Source: an uncultured Clostridia bacterium
GTDB taxonomy: Bacteria > Bacillota > Clostridia > Christensenellales > Borkfalkiaceae
Direction of reading: 5' to 3'
Length of the DNA: 63,088 nt
NCBI GenBank assembly: GCA_947595585.1
Contig: CANQET010000011.1
Location: forward strand, 1 to 63,088
Shown here: piece by piece, positions 14,824 through 23,255 of the stretch
Layout of the letters: each line of letters opens with the position of its first letter
How positions within the stretch are numbered: position 1 is the first letter of the stretch
The notes under the pieces: model-generated
Databases searched by the model: none
What the model was told of the DNA's origin: nothing
What the model saw: the letters and a program-made list of their open reading frames with translations, nothing else
Program-made: the position numbers and the translations under genes

Positions 14824-17800
14824 CTATTGCAGCTTGATGCAGGATTCGGGCAAGAATGTGTAGAGCTCAGCGAGGAGTGCACGGTTCAAATTGACCGTCG
14901 TCTCATAGCGTTTTCCGCCGTGTACGATCTTGGTGCGCTTGGGCCCTGCGTAGTCCGAAAGCGTCTCGAGGAGCTCCTCGAGCGTCGCCTCGTCGAGACT
15001 GCGGGCATCCAGCCAAAGCACTTCCTCCTTGGGCGGCTCAGCCTCCCGCTTGGCGGGCGCGGCGCCCGCGGGAACGTATTCTTCGATGCTGTCGACGACG
15101 ATGACGGGCAGCTTTTCGGGTGCGATATCGATCTTCCCCGAGACCGAGACGACGGCGTCGGCCCGCAGGAAGGACTTCGCCCGTTCGTAGAGGCGGGAGA
15201 ACACGACGCATTCGATGCTCCCATAGAGATCTTCCACGGTGACGAAGGCCATGGGCGAGCCCGACTTCGTATTGAGTTTCTTGATGGCGGCAACGATCCC
15301 GCCCATCGTCACGGCGTCGCCCGCCTTGATGCGCTGATAGGTGCGATCTCCCGTCTCTTCGTCTTCGATATAGTCCGCGAGCATGCCGCAGTGGAAGTTG
15401 CACCGCTCGAAGTACCCCGCATAGGCGGCAAACGGGTGCCCGCTCGCGTAGACGCCGAGCACGGACTTTTCCTTGGAGAGTAGGTCGGAAGTCTCCCATT
15501 CGGGAAGATCGGGATAGATAGCCTTCGGCGGTTCTTCCTTGATGAGATCGCCGAAGAGCGACATCTGCGCCCCGCTCCGCTGCTTGTCCATCCCCGCGAT
15601 GCGGCGCATGAGCTCTTCATAGATGGCCGCATACTGGCTGCGGCGCTTGCCCATGCCGTCGAAGGCGCCGCCGAAGATGAGCGCTTCGACCATGCGTTTG
15701 TTGATGAATTTGGTACAGCGCATCAGAAAATCCGAAAAATCGAGGAATTTTCCGTTCTTTTCCCGCTCTTCGATGACGGCCTCCATGGCGCTCCTGCCGA
15801 CGCCCCGCAAGGCGCACAGCCCGAAGCGCAGCCCGTCGCCCTGCACCGAGAAGTAGGCCTTCGAGAGGTTGACGTCGGGCGGATAGACGGGAATGTTCTT
15901 TTCCTTCATATATACGACGTACTTCGCGATCTCATCGATCTTATCGATGCGGTTGTTGAGTACGCCCGCGAGGAATTCCTTGGGGTAATATTTCTTGAGA
16001 TAGGCCGTGCGGTATGCGACGACGGCATACGCCGCGGCGTGGGACTTGTTGAAGGCGTAGGAAGCGAAGCTCTCCATCTGCCCGAAGAGCTCGGCCGCGA
16101 CTTCGGGCGGGATGCCGTGGGCCTTGCAGCCCGTGATGTTGCCGTAGATCGGCTCCCCATCTTTGGTCGTCCCGACGACTTTATCCACATCGCCGTAGAT
16201 GAACTTATCCTTCTGCGCCATCAGCTCGTTGAGATGCTTTTTGGACATCGCACGCCGCACGAGGTCTGCCTGCCCGAGGGAGTACCCCGCGAGGCTCTGG
16301 AAGATCTGCATGACTTGCTCCTGATAGATGATGACGCCGTAGGTCTTTTCGAGGATGGGCTTTAGAAGCGGCGTAAGATAAGAGATGTGGGCGGGATCGG
16401 CCTTGTTCTTGAGATAGGTCGGGATGAAATCCATGGGCCCCGGGCGGTAGAGCGAGATGCCCGCGATGAGGTCTTCGAGGCAGGTCGGCTGGAGCTGTTT
16501 CATGAAGCGCTTCATGCCGCCTTGTTCGAGCTGGAACACGGCGTCGGTATCGGCTTCGGAGATGAGCTGATAGGCGCCGGGGTCGTTGCATTCCTGCCCG
16601 AATTCGATCTTTACCCCCGTATCTTCGAGGATGTAATCGCAGGTCTTCTTGATATCCGTGAGCGTCGTGAGGGCGAGGAAGTCCATCTTGAGCATACCGA
16701 TGGATTCCACCTCTTTCATATCGAATTGCGTCGTGATATCTTCGCCGTTGCGCGAGAGCGGGACGTTATCCGCGATCTTCTTGCGGCAGATGACGACGCC
16801 CGCCGCGTGCATCGACGTGTTGCGCGGCATGCCCTCGAGCTTGAGGCCCATATCGATGACCCGCTTCAAGGTATCATCGGTCTCGTAGATCTGGATGAAC
16901 TCGCTATTTCGTCTCCCCTCTTGCTCCGCGAGCTTCTTCTTGGCCTCGTCGAGCTTGCCCTCCACATCGGCGAAGCGGAACTTCTCCTCTTCGGACATCG
17001 AAGTGTTTTGGGAGAGCGTATTGTACTCTTCCTCGAGGTCGGCGGCCTTCTTCCTGCACTTCTCGATATCCAGCCCCAAGAGCTCGCGGATGGTCGAACG
17101 GCCGTCCATGAGCTTTGTCACGCGATCGGTCTCGGCGTAGGGCACGCGCATGACCCGCCCCACGTCCTTGATGACGGCACGGGAGGCGAGCGTACCGAAG
17201 GTGACGATCTGCGCCACGTTTTCGGGATGATAGCGCTTGCGCACGTATTCGATGGTCTCCCCCCTGCGTTCGGTGCAGAAGTCGACGTCGAAATCGGGCA
17301 TGGAGACACGGTCGGGATTCAGAAAGCGTTCGAAGAGCAGGTCGTAGCGAAGCGGATCGACGTCGGTGATGCCGATCGCGTAGGCGACGATGCTCCCCAC
17401 GCCCGAACCTCTTCCGGGGCCGACGGGAATGCCGTGTAGGCGGGACCAGTTGATGTAGTCCCACACGATGAGGAAATAATCGGCAAACCCCATCTTGATG
17501 ATGATGGAGAGCTCGTATTCGGCACGTTTTTTGATCTCCTCCGTGAGCACGGGGTACCGCCCCGGCAGGCGTTCCCACGTAAGGCGGGTGAGAAATTCGG
17601 GGGAAGGCGTGCCGTCGTCTGCCGTATAGAGCGGGATGAGCGACTTATCGTAGACGGGCTTTCCGTTGTCTTTGAGGTTGAATGGCGTATCCGTATCCGA
17701 AACTTTGTTTGCGATGACGCGCGTATTGGCGATGGCCTCGGGATAGGCCTTGAAGAGCTCGGCCATCTCGTCCCCCGATTTCATGTAGAATTCATGCGTC

Positions 17801-18501
17801 TGCATGCGCATGCGGGCTGGATCGTCGAGCGTGCGCTTGGTCTGGATGCACATGAGCACATCCTGCATCTCCCAATCTTCTTTCTTGAGATAGTGGACGT
17901 CGTTGGTCGCGACGAGCGGGATGCCCGTCTCCCGCGAGATCCGCACGATGAGCGGCAGGATCTGTTTCTGTTCGGGGATGCCGTGATCCTGTATCTCGAG
18001 ATAAAAATCTTCGCCGAAGAGCGAATGCAGGAAGAGCGCAAACTCCTTGGCCTTCTCGTATTCCCCCGCAAGCAGTAGGCGCGGGATGCGCCCCGCAAGG
18101 CAGGCGGAGAGGCAGATAACCCCCTCGCAGTGGTCCTTGAGCGTCTTATAATCGATGCGCGGACGGTAGTAGAATCCGTCGACGAAGGCGAGCGAATCGA
18201 GCTGGACGAGATTGATGTACCCCGTCTTGTTCTTGGCGAGAAGAATGAGGTGATCGGCCTTCTGGTCTATCTTGGTATGCAGGTCGTCGACAACGTAAAA
18301 TTCGCAGCCGATGATGTATTTGATGTGGTTTTCCTTGCACTTTTCCGCAAATTTGAGCGAACAATACATATTGCCGTGATCGGTCACGGCAACGGTATCG
18401 ATTTTCTCGCGGACGCAGTGTTCGATGAGATCGTCGACTTTTACGGCGCCGTCGAGCAAGCTGTATTCGGTATGAAGATGAAGATGTACGAAATCAACCA
18501 T
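14824..18501 (-). CDS. dnaE: DNA polymerase III alpha subunit (DnaE type)
   Basis: A 1225-residue C-family replicative polymerase of the DnaE1/DnaE3 kind. The N-terminal PHP domain starts at once (VHLHLHTEYSLLDGAVK, then TDHGNMY). The catalytic palm motifs are GPGRGSGVGSIVAYAIGITDVDP and PDFDVDFCTERR, which hold the aspartates. A (HhH)2 and an OB domain follow (AVTMGGIVAAIKKLNTKSGSPMAFVTVEDLYGSIE). No exonuclease insertion is present, so it is not PolC. It lies downstream of whiA (33 bases) in the murB-PHP-whiA-dnaE gene string, common in Clostridia. Confidence 0.97.
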   Translation of the reverse strand: MVDFVHLHLHTEYSLLDGAVKVDDLIEHCVREKIDTVAVTDHGNMYCSLKFAEKCKENHIKYIIGCEFYVVDDLHTKIDQKADHLILLAKNKTGYINLVQLDSLAFVDGFYYRPRIDYKTLKDHCEGVICLSACLAGRIPRLLLAGEYEKAKEFALFLHSLFGEDFYLEIQDHGIPEQKQILPLIVRISRETGIPLVATNDVHYLKKEDWEMQDVLMCIQTKRTLDDPARMRMQTHEFYMKSGDEMAELFKAYPEAIANTRVIANKVSDTDTPFNLKDNGKPVYDKSLIPLYTADDGTPSPEFLTRLTWERLPGRYPVLTEEIKKRAEYELSIIIKMGFADYFLIVWDYINWSRLHGIPVGPGRGSGVGSIVAYAIGITDVDPLRYDLLFERFLNPDRVSMPDFDVDFCTERRGETIEYVRKRYHPENVAQIVTFGTLASRAVIKDVGRVMRVPYAETDRVTKLMDGRSTIRELLGLDIEKCRKKAADLEEEYNTLSQNTSMSEEEKFRFADVEGKLDEAKKKLAEQEGRRNSEFIQIYETDDTLKRVIDMGLKLEGMPRNTSMHAAGVVICRKKIADNVPLSRNGEDITTQFDMKEVESIGMLKMDFLALTTLTDIKKTCDYILEDTGVKIEFGQECNDPGAYQLISEADTDAVFQLEQGGMKRFMKQLQPTCLEDLIAGISLYRPGPMDFIPTYLKNKADPAHISYLTPLLKPILEKTYGVIIYQEQVMQIFQSLAGYSLGQADLVRRAMSKKHLNELMAQKDKFIYGDVDKVVGTTKDGEPIYGNITGCKAHGIPPEVAAELFGQMESFASYAFNKSHAAAYAVVAYRTAYLKKYYPKEFLAGVLNNRIDKIDEIAKYVVYMKEKNIPVYPPDVNLSKAYFSVQGDGLRFGLCALRGVGRSAMEAVIEEREKNGKFLDFSDFLMRCTKFINKRMVEALIFGGAFDGMGKRRSQYAAIYEELMRRIAGMDKQRSGAQMSLFGDLIKEEPPKAIYPDLPEWETSDLLSKEKSVLGVYASGHPFAAYAGYFERCNFHCGMLADYIEDEETGDRTYQRIKAGDAVTMGGIVAAIKKLNTKSGSPMAFVTVEDLYGSIECVVFSRLYERAKSFLRADAVVSVSGKIDIAPEKLPVIVVDSIEEYVPAGAAPAKREAEPPKEEVLWLDARSLDEATLEELLETLSDYAGPKRTKIVHGGKRYETTVNLNRALLAELYTFLPESCIKLQ

Positions 18502-18534
18502 TTGGTCTTCCCCTTTTCGTGTGTGCGGCTCCCA

Positions 18535-19407
18535 TCAGCCGCGATGGTATTCCACGAGCCTTCTCAGCCTGTGGTTGAGGCAGCTCTTTGAGATCTTGAG
18601 AAGGGCGGCAAGCTCTGCAAGCGAGAGTTCGGGATGATCGAGCCGCGCCGCGGCCGCCTCCTTGAGCGGATCGGGCAGGAGATCGAGCTTTCCCGAGCTC
18701 TTGAGCGCCGAGATCGCCACGACCTGGTTGGCGCTTGCGATCGCCGCCTTGTCGAAGTTTCCGAGCATGCAGTTGGTCACGCGGTTTTCGTTGTTGCGCT
18801 CCTCCCGCTCGGCCGAGATCGCCTCGAGCTTGCGCAGCGCCCCCTCCGCGCGGAGGACGGAGAGATAGTCCCCGATGCCCTCTCTGCTCTTGCAGTAGAC
18901 GATGCGCTTCCCCCCGCGCCGCGCGATGCTCCCGAGCAGCTGCAGGCGGTCGAGCAGTTCCCCGAAACCCTCGAGGTCCTCTTCAGCGCGGAAGACAAAT
19001 TCGATGTGATAGCCCGTCGCATTTCCGCCGCGGGGCAACGTACAGCTCCCTCCCCCCAAGAAGGCGCCTTTGAGGTAGGCATACGCGCAATGATCGGGCA
19101 GATCGTCGCAGATGAGCCCCTCGATCTCCCGCCACATCGCCCCGCCCGCATGGGAGAAGGTGAGGCGGGTCTTGCGGTTGATGGGATCGCGGATCGCCTC
19201 GGTGAGCGTCATCTCGGTGTGGAGAAGCTCTTCGATGAGGGAGAGGATGTAGCCTGCGACTTCCTCGTCTTCACAGGTGAAAAATACTCTTGTCTTTGAG
19301 ATCGCGCCGCTCGTACGAAGAAAGGCCGAAAGCAGTGCCGTCTTGCAGCAGGGAAGTTCGGGCGCCGTACGCATAAGTTCCCGCCGTATCTCGCTCGTAA
19401 AGTTCAT
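18535..19407 (-). CDS. whiA: DNA-binding protein WhiA
   Basis: A 290-residue protein with the two-domain WhiA layout: an N-terminal LAGLIDADG-like domain (SEIRRELMRTAPELPCCKTALLSAFLRTSG; AYLKGAFLGGGSCTLP is the LAGLIDADG signature region) and a C-terminal helix-turn-helix (LSLAELAALLKISKSCLNHRLRRLVEY). The start at 19407 follows a GAGG site and matches the family's usual MNFT/MSFT start. WhiA regulates sporulation in actinomycetes and cell division or chromosome segregation in Firmicutes. It follows the PHP gene after seven bases. The usual neighbours rapZ and yvcK, which normally lie directly before whiA, are absent here. Confidence 0.95.
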   Translation of the reverse strand: MNFTSEIRRELMRTAPELPCCKTALLSAFLRTSGAISKTRVFFTCEDEEVAGYILSLIEELLHTEMTLTEAIRDPINRKTRLTFSHAGGAMWREIEGLICDDLPDHCAYAYLKGAFLGGGSCTLPRGGNATGYHIEFVFRAEEDLEGFGELLDRLQLLGSIARRGGKRIVYCKSREGIGDYLSVLRAEGALRKLEAISAEREERNNENRVTNCMLGNFDKAAIASANQVVAISALKSSGKLDLLPDPLKEAAAARLDHPELSLAELAALLKISKSCLNHRLRRLVEYHRG

Positions 19408-19414
19408 ATCGGCC

Positions 19415-20185
19415 TCACATGTGCTTTTTGAACTCCGCAAAGCGGAAGTTCGGCAGACGGCCGTCGATGTTGTCGATGCGGTCGAGCGGTACACCCACGC
19501 GGGCGATGATCTCCTCGGCGAGCTTGGTATCCCCGATGCGGTCGACGGAATGCGCGTCCGAATTGACGACGAACCGCACGCCTGTATCCACGCACTTTGC
19601 AAGCTCTTCATCGGTAAGATGCGGCTTTTTGGAGCTGATCTCGAGATATGTCCCGTAGTCGGCACAGCACTTTGCGACCTCTAAGGCATCGGCAAAGGTC
19701 TGATAATTGAGGTGCGTGATGATGTCGATGGGATTGTTTTTGATGGCGTTGATGTAGGCACGCGTCACGTCCTTCACGTAGGAATCCGAAGGTTTGGCGC
19801 CGAACGTCCTGCGGAACCACCCGCCCCAGCCGATCTTGCGGTCGCGGGCGTGTTCGTAGCGGATGACGATGTGGATACCCGCGAGATAGACGTCGAAATT
19901 CTCGTAATCGCGCTCGGTGAGGTCGCACAGCCCCGAAATCCCGCGGATATTGCTCTCTATGCCCGTGAGCACCTGCACGCGGGTGAGCTTGTCCGCCTCG
20001 TGCACTTCGCGGAGCCAGGCCTCGGTCTCCTTGCGTGCGATTCCGCGGAAGATGTGCGAATAGCCGTGCTCGGTGATCGCTATCGCGGAAAGCCCCGCCT
20101 TCTCGGCGGCGACCGCATTCTCGGCGGCGCTGTTTTTGCCGTCCGAATACGTCGTATGCGTATGGTAATCTGCTGTGAGCTTCAT
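19415..20185 (-). CDS. PHP-domain phosphoesterase (YcdX/HisK-like)
   Basis: A 256-residue single-domain PHP protein. The three-metal site is visible from DYHTHTTYSDG (residues 6-16), AITEHGYSH, HIVIRYEH, ITHLNYQT and the final VNSDAHS. Proteins of this type are phosphatases for small phosphorylated metabolites (for example YcdX or histidinol-phosphatase); the substrate cannot be read from the sequence. It lies between murB and whiA, a common position in Clostridia. Spacing is 30 bases from murB and 7 from whiA, so it is in the same transcript. Confidence 0.85.
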   Translation of the reverse strand: MKLTADYHTHTTYSDGKNSAAENAVAAEKAGLSAIAITEHGYSHIFRGIARKETEAWLREVHEADKLTRVQVLTGIESNIRGISGLCDLTERDYENFDVYLAGIHIVIRYEHARDRKIGWGGWFRRTFGAKPSDSYVKDVTRAYINAIKNNPIDIITHLNYQTFADALEVAKCCADYGTYLEISSKKPHLTDEELAKCVDTGVRFVVNSDAHSVDRIGDTKLAEEIIARVGVPLDRIDNIDGRLPNFRFAEFKKHM

Positions 20186-20215
20186 ATTCCCCCGTGTGAA
20201 AAACCTATGCGTGCG

Positions 20216-21097
20216 TTATGGGATCCGCTTGATCTCCTCGCGGAGCAGGATCCCCGTTTTTTGGTAGACTGTCGTTTGGATCAGGGCGATGAGCGCCGCA
20301 ACGTCTTCGGCCGTCCCGCCCTCGTTGAGGATGAAATTCGCGTGGCGGCGTGAGACGTACGCCCCGCCCACCGCGGTCCCCTTGAGCCCGCAGCGGTCGA
20401 TGAGCTCCCCCGCATGCCCCCCTTCGGGATTGACGAACACACAGCCCATGCTGCGCCCCTTGGGAAGTCCCGCCCGCATTGTGCGAAAGGCCACAAGGCT
20501 GCGATCGATCTCGCTTCTCGGCGAAAAGCGGAGCCGAAGTTCCGCTTCGCATACCGCGAACCCGCGCTGAAAGATGCTGACTTTTTCGCCGAAACCGCAC
20601 GTATCGTGCGAAAATTCACGCAAAATGCCGTCTTCTACGGCCCAGACGCGCGTCACCAAGTCGCCGATGTGCCCGAGGCGCATTCCCGCATTCATCGTGA
20701 CGGCCCCGCCGATCGTCGCGGGGATGCCCGTGAGGCATTCCGCACCGCCAAGCCCGAGGCTTCGCGCCGTCTTTATGAGCCGCCCGAGCGTCACGCCTGC
20801 GCCGCAGCGAACTATCTCCCCCGCGGAGCTCAGTGCAGCCATACGGCCGAACCGCACGACGACGCCTTCGAAATACCCCTCTTTCGGGAGGACGTCGGCG
20901 CCCGCACCCAAAAAGCAGTAGGCGATGTGTTCGGCGGCAAGATATTTGAGAAGTTGTGCCGTCTCGGCGCCGCTTTGCGGGAAGACGGCGGCGGCCGCAG
21001 TACCGCCGCAGCCGATCGTCGTATGCCGTGCGAAGGAAAAATCCCGTTCGGCGGGAAGGGACGGGAAGTCCGCCCGCAAACGCGCAAAAATCTCCAT
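20216..21097 (-). CDS. murB: UDP-N-acetylmuramate dehydrogenase
   Basis: A 293-residue FAD enzyme that reduces UDP-GlcNAc-enolpyruvate to UDP-MurNAc in peptidoglycan synthesis. The FAD-binding region is TTIGCGGTA, then GAGADVLPKEG and GAGVTLGRLIKTARSLGLGGAECLTGIPATIGGAVTMNAGM. The C-terminal MurB domain has the motif MGCVFVNPEG: the position usually held by the active-site Ser in E. coli-type enzymes is Cys here, as in some Firmicutes. Length fits the short type II enzymes. It begins the murB-PHP-whiA-dnaE operon, with its own promoter just upstream. Confidence 0.93.
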   Translation of the reverse strand: MEIFARLRADFPSLPAERDFSFARHTTIGCGGTAAAAVFPQSGAETAQLLKYLAAEHIAYCFLGAGADVLPKEGYFEGVVVRFGRMAALSSAGEIVRCGAGVTLGRLIKTARSLGLGGAECLTGIPATIGGAVTMNAGMRLGHIGDLVTRVWAVEDGILREFSHDTCGFGEKVSIFQRGFAVCEAELRLRFSPRSEIDRSLVAFRTMRAGLPKGRSMGCVFVNPEGGHAGELIDRCGLKGTAVGGAYVSRRHANFILNEGGTAEDVAALIALIQTTVYQKTGILLREEIKRIP

Positions 21098-21113
21098 TTT
21101 TCAAGCTCCTTTC

Positions 21114-21142
21114 ATTCTACCACATATTTGCGCATATTTCAA
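21114..21142 (-). promoter_or_regulatory. murB operon promoter
   Basis: Minus strand TTGAAA (21142-21137), 17 bases, TAGAAT (21119-21114), followed by an AAAGGAG site before murB. The -35 overlaps the stop codon of the upstream gene. Confidence 0.65.
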
Positions 21143-22053
21143 ACGGTTTTTAGAAAATTATCTATAATTTTTCTATCGTCCCGCCCGCGCGCGTGTTCGG
21201 CGATGGTATTCCGCGCCGTTTCGTCGCAGAAGAGACTTGGCGCGAACGTCTTCCCCGTCCCCGAAAAGGGCGTCATGCCGATCTCCCCGAGGCGGGAACG
21301 CACGGCGGAAGAGAGCAGCTCGGCGATGAACTTCAGCCCGAGCTCCTCCTTCTCCGGGTTCAGAAGCGAAATGCACTGGAAGAGGTCGTTGTAGGCGGGA
21401 AGGGGCCGCTCGAAGACGGAAACGCCCCGCGCGGCAAAGCGGCAGGCATCGCGCTGTGTCCCGAGGAGATAACGGTATTTTCCCGCGAGAAATCCCGTGT
21501 ACGCCGCCTCGGAGGGCAGCTCTTCTCCCTCTATTTCGGCGTAACGGGCCGCGACACAGCCGAGATTCGCGCCGCCGACCGAGATCGCCGTCTTTCCCGC
21601 ACTTTGAAAATCATCCTCAAGCGAGAAGAGCACATAGCCGCCGCAGCACCACGGGACGGCACGCGTCTTGCCCTCTGCCTCGGCCGCGGGAAATACATAT
21701 GGAAGCGGCAGAGCCGCATCGAGAAAGCAGGAGAGCCCGATCCCGAAGGAGATGAGATCGGGCTTTTCTCCGTGCAGGAAGGCTTCATCGGCCCCCTCGG
21801 CGGTGTAGCTCGTGACAAGAAAATACACCCCCTCGCGTTCCCCGAAACTTCGCGCGACGCTGCGTAAAAATGCCGTCCGCGACCCCTTTCCCCCCTCGAA
21901 TGTATCGATGTTCCAGATGCGGACGACAGTCTGCTCCCTCTTTGCGGATGCGCTTTTTCGGGGCGGGAAGGCGCCGAAGATGAGCGCGGCAACGCACAAA
22001 AAGGGCACAATATGCCCCAGAACATGCAGAAATTTCGCCGATTTTCGCTTCAT
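21139..22053 (-). CDS. Exported solute-binding-like protein, 304 aa
   Basis: The start at 22053 (MKRKSAKFLHVLGH) gives a basic N-terminus and one hydrophobic signal/anchor segment (residues 14-30), with no lipobox, so the protein may stay membrane-anchored. The rest resembles extracellular sugar-binding proteins of ABC transporters: VVRIWNIDTFEGGKGSRTAFLRSVARSFGE near the start of the mature part, DLISFGIG, and RAVPWCCGGYVLFS (the usual hinge-like PW region). No transporter genes are adjacent, so an orphan binding or sensor role is possible. It ends where the murB promoter begins. Confidence in the fold is moderate. Confidence 0.65.
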   Translation of the reverse strand: MKRKSAKFLHVLGHIVPFLCVAALIFGAFPPRKSASAKREQTVVRIWNIDTFEGGKGSRTAFLRSVARSFGEREGVYFLVTSYTAEGADEAFLHGEKPDLISFGIGLSCFLDAALPLPYVFPAAEAEGKTRAVPWCCGGYVLFSLEDDFQSAGKTAISVGGANLGCVAARYAEIEGEELPSEAAYTGFLAGKYRYLLGTQRDACRFAARGVSVFERPLPAYNDLFQCISLLNPEKEELGLKFIAELLSSAVRSRLGEIGMTPFSGTGKTFAPSLFCDETARNTIAEHARGRDDRKIIDNFLKTV

Positions 22054-22098
22054 ACGGCATATTTTATGCGAAAGCGCCCCTGCAAATGCGAAAAATAA

Positions 22099-22126
22099 GA
22101 GGAGGCGCAAGATTAAGTGCCTCCTC
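22099..22126. terminator. Stem-loop in the gap before the DUF1540 gene
   Basis: GAGGAGGCGC (22099-22108), an eight-base loop, GTGCCTCCTC (22117-22126). Ten paired bases with no T-run; purpose unclear. A second, smaller stem follows near 22135-22165. Confidence 0.4.
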
Positions 22127-22217
22127 GCGTCTTTGCCGGGGAGGCGTCCCCGCCAAAGACTCTATCATAAAGCGGATCCCCGCTACAAAAAGTTTGTGCC
22201 GCGGCTGTGATTTTATA

Positions 22218-22244
22218 CAAAAGACCGGAAGCACATGGCTTCCG
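22218..22244 (-). terminator. Terminator of the DUF1540 gene
   Basis: On the minus strand CGGAAGC, five-base loop, GCTTCCG (22244-22226), then TCTTTTG, just after the stop at 22255. Confidence 0.7.
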
Positions 22245-22254
22245 ATCCTCTGCT

Positions 22255-22413
22255 TCAGACGCCGCGATGCACGAAGCTGTCGCAGCAGGTGCAGTGCTCG
22301 CAATCGCACGTGTTGCCCACATGGATCTTATCGAGCTCGCAGTGCATGCCGTCCCGATTGTAGCGGCAATCGGTCACGCCGCAAGAGACGCCCTTGTTAA
22401 TCTCGTCTTGCAT
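22255..22413 (-). CDS. DUF1540 cysteine-rich peptide, 52 aa
   Basis: A 52-residue protein with the spacing of the DUF1540 family: GVTDCRYNRDGMHCELDKIHVG then a C-terminal CDCEHCTCCDSF. The eight or so cysteines suggest a small zinc- or iron-sulphur-binding fold. Such peptides are common in Clostridia, often one or several copies, with unknown role. ATG 22413 is chosen because a perfect AAAGGAGG site lies eight bases upstream. It has its own terminator and lies head-to-head with rplI; the two starts are about 95 bases apart. Confidence 0.85.
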   Translation of the reverse strand: MQDEINKGVSCGVTDCRYNRDGMHCELDKIHVGNTCDCEHCTCCDSFVHRGV

Positions 22414-22459
22414 AGTTGCCTCCTTTCTATGAAGTATGCCCCTTTTTCGGAAAAATATC

Positions 22460-22488
22460 TTGACAAATCCGCCCAAAGCCTGTAAAAT
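22460..22488 (+). promoter_or_regulatory. rplI promoter
   Basis: TTGACA (22460-22465), 17 bases, TAAAAT (22483-22488), then an AGGAG site before rplI. Confidence 0.8.
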
Positions 22489-22508
22489 TAAGAAAAAAGG
22501 AGAAGATC

Positions 22509-22955
22509 ATGAAAGTTATTCTCAAGCAAGATGTGAAGGGCAGCGGAAAAAAGGGCGACGTCATCGAAGTTTCGGATGGCTATGCGAAGAACTACCTCCT
22601 CAAAAACGGGCTTGCGGGCATTGCGACGAGCGGCGAGATCAATGAGCTCCGCCAGCGGCAATCCGCAGACGCCCACCGCCGTGAGGAAGAGATCAAGGCG
22701 ATGAAGGAACAGGCCGCAAAGCTCGGCGGCACGCTCGTCACCGTCCCCATCCGCGTCGGCAAAAACGGCAAGGTGTTCGGCTCGGTGACGACGGATAAGA
22801 TCGCCTCCGCCCTCGCGGCGCTTGGCTTCGAGGTCGATAAAAAGCGCATTACGGCAAAGGAGACCATGAAATCCATCGGGATCTTCGATGCGGAAGTCCG
22901 CTTCATGGAAAATGTCTCGGCAAAGATCAAGGTGAACGTCATCCCTCTCGAATGA
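22509..22955 (+). CDS. rplI: Ribosomal protein bL9
   Basis: A 148-residue protein with the classic L9 N-terminal domain (MKVILKQDVKGSGKKGDVIEVSDGYAKNYLLKNGLA), a long connecting helix (INELRQRQSADAHRREEEIKAMKEQ) and the C-terminal domain (VGKNGKVFGSVTTDKIASAL). It binds 23S rRNA domain V on the large subunit. In many bacteria it is followed by dnaB; here the next sequence is an A+T-rich island whose left inverted repeat begins nine bases after the stop codon, so the usual partner is displaced or elsewhere. Confidence 0.97.
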   Translation: MKVILKQDVKGSGKKGDVIEVSDGYAKNYLLKNGLAGIATSGEINELRQRQSADAHRREEEIKAMKEQAAKLGGTLVTVPIRVGKNGKVFGSVTTDKIASALAALGFEVDKKRITAKETMKSIGIFDAEVRFMENVSAKIKVNVIPLE

Positions 22956-22963
22956 TCGCAAAA

Positions 22964-23004
22964 GCACAAAAAAACCGCCGTTATGCGATTGTCCATAGGG
23001 ATTC
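22964..23004. repeat. Left imperfect inverted repeat of the methylase/nuclease island
   Basis: Read on the minus strand this gives GAATCCCTATGGA, about ten unmatched bases, then CGGCGGTTTTTTTGTG. It matches the right-hand repeat at 25741-25783 in inverted orientation. The following 23005-23255 holds no gene apart from the hairpins and promoter listed. Confidence 0.6.
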
Positions 23005-23093
23005 TATGAATAAGCGGTTTGGCGGTTAGTCAGGCCGCTTTTTGCGTGTCCTCAAAGTGGGCAAAATTTCTTTCCAATGGAAAGCAGGATAAG

Positions 23094-23147
23094 AATTGTG
23101 GGCAGTTTTGCCACAATTGCCCCTCAACAAGCGGGAAACCCGCCTTG
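23094..23147. repeat. Two adjacent hairpins in the island's left leader
   Basis: AATTGTGG/CCACAATT with a nine-base loop (23094-23118) and CAAGCGGG/CCCGCCTTG with a three-base loop and one bulge (23128-23147). They lie about 40-90 bases upstream of the methylase promoter. Role unknown: control site, end sequence or terminator. Confidence 0.4.
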
Positions 23148-23182
23148 TGGTAAAAAAATTTTTGCAAATGAATTTATTCCCT

Positions 23183-23211
23183 TTGAATTGTTCTGAAAAA
23201 TATGCTATAAT
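23183..23211 (+). promoter_or_regulatory. Promoter of the methylase/DUF262-HNH pair
   Basis: TTGAAT (23183-23188), 17 bases, TATAAT (23206-23211); a second TTATAAT follows at about 23214-23220. AAAGGTGG precedes the ATG at 23256. Confidence 0.65.
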
Positions 23212-23255
23212 GGTTATAATCTTAATGAATAGTGGATAGAAAAGGTGGTAACAAA

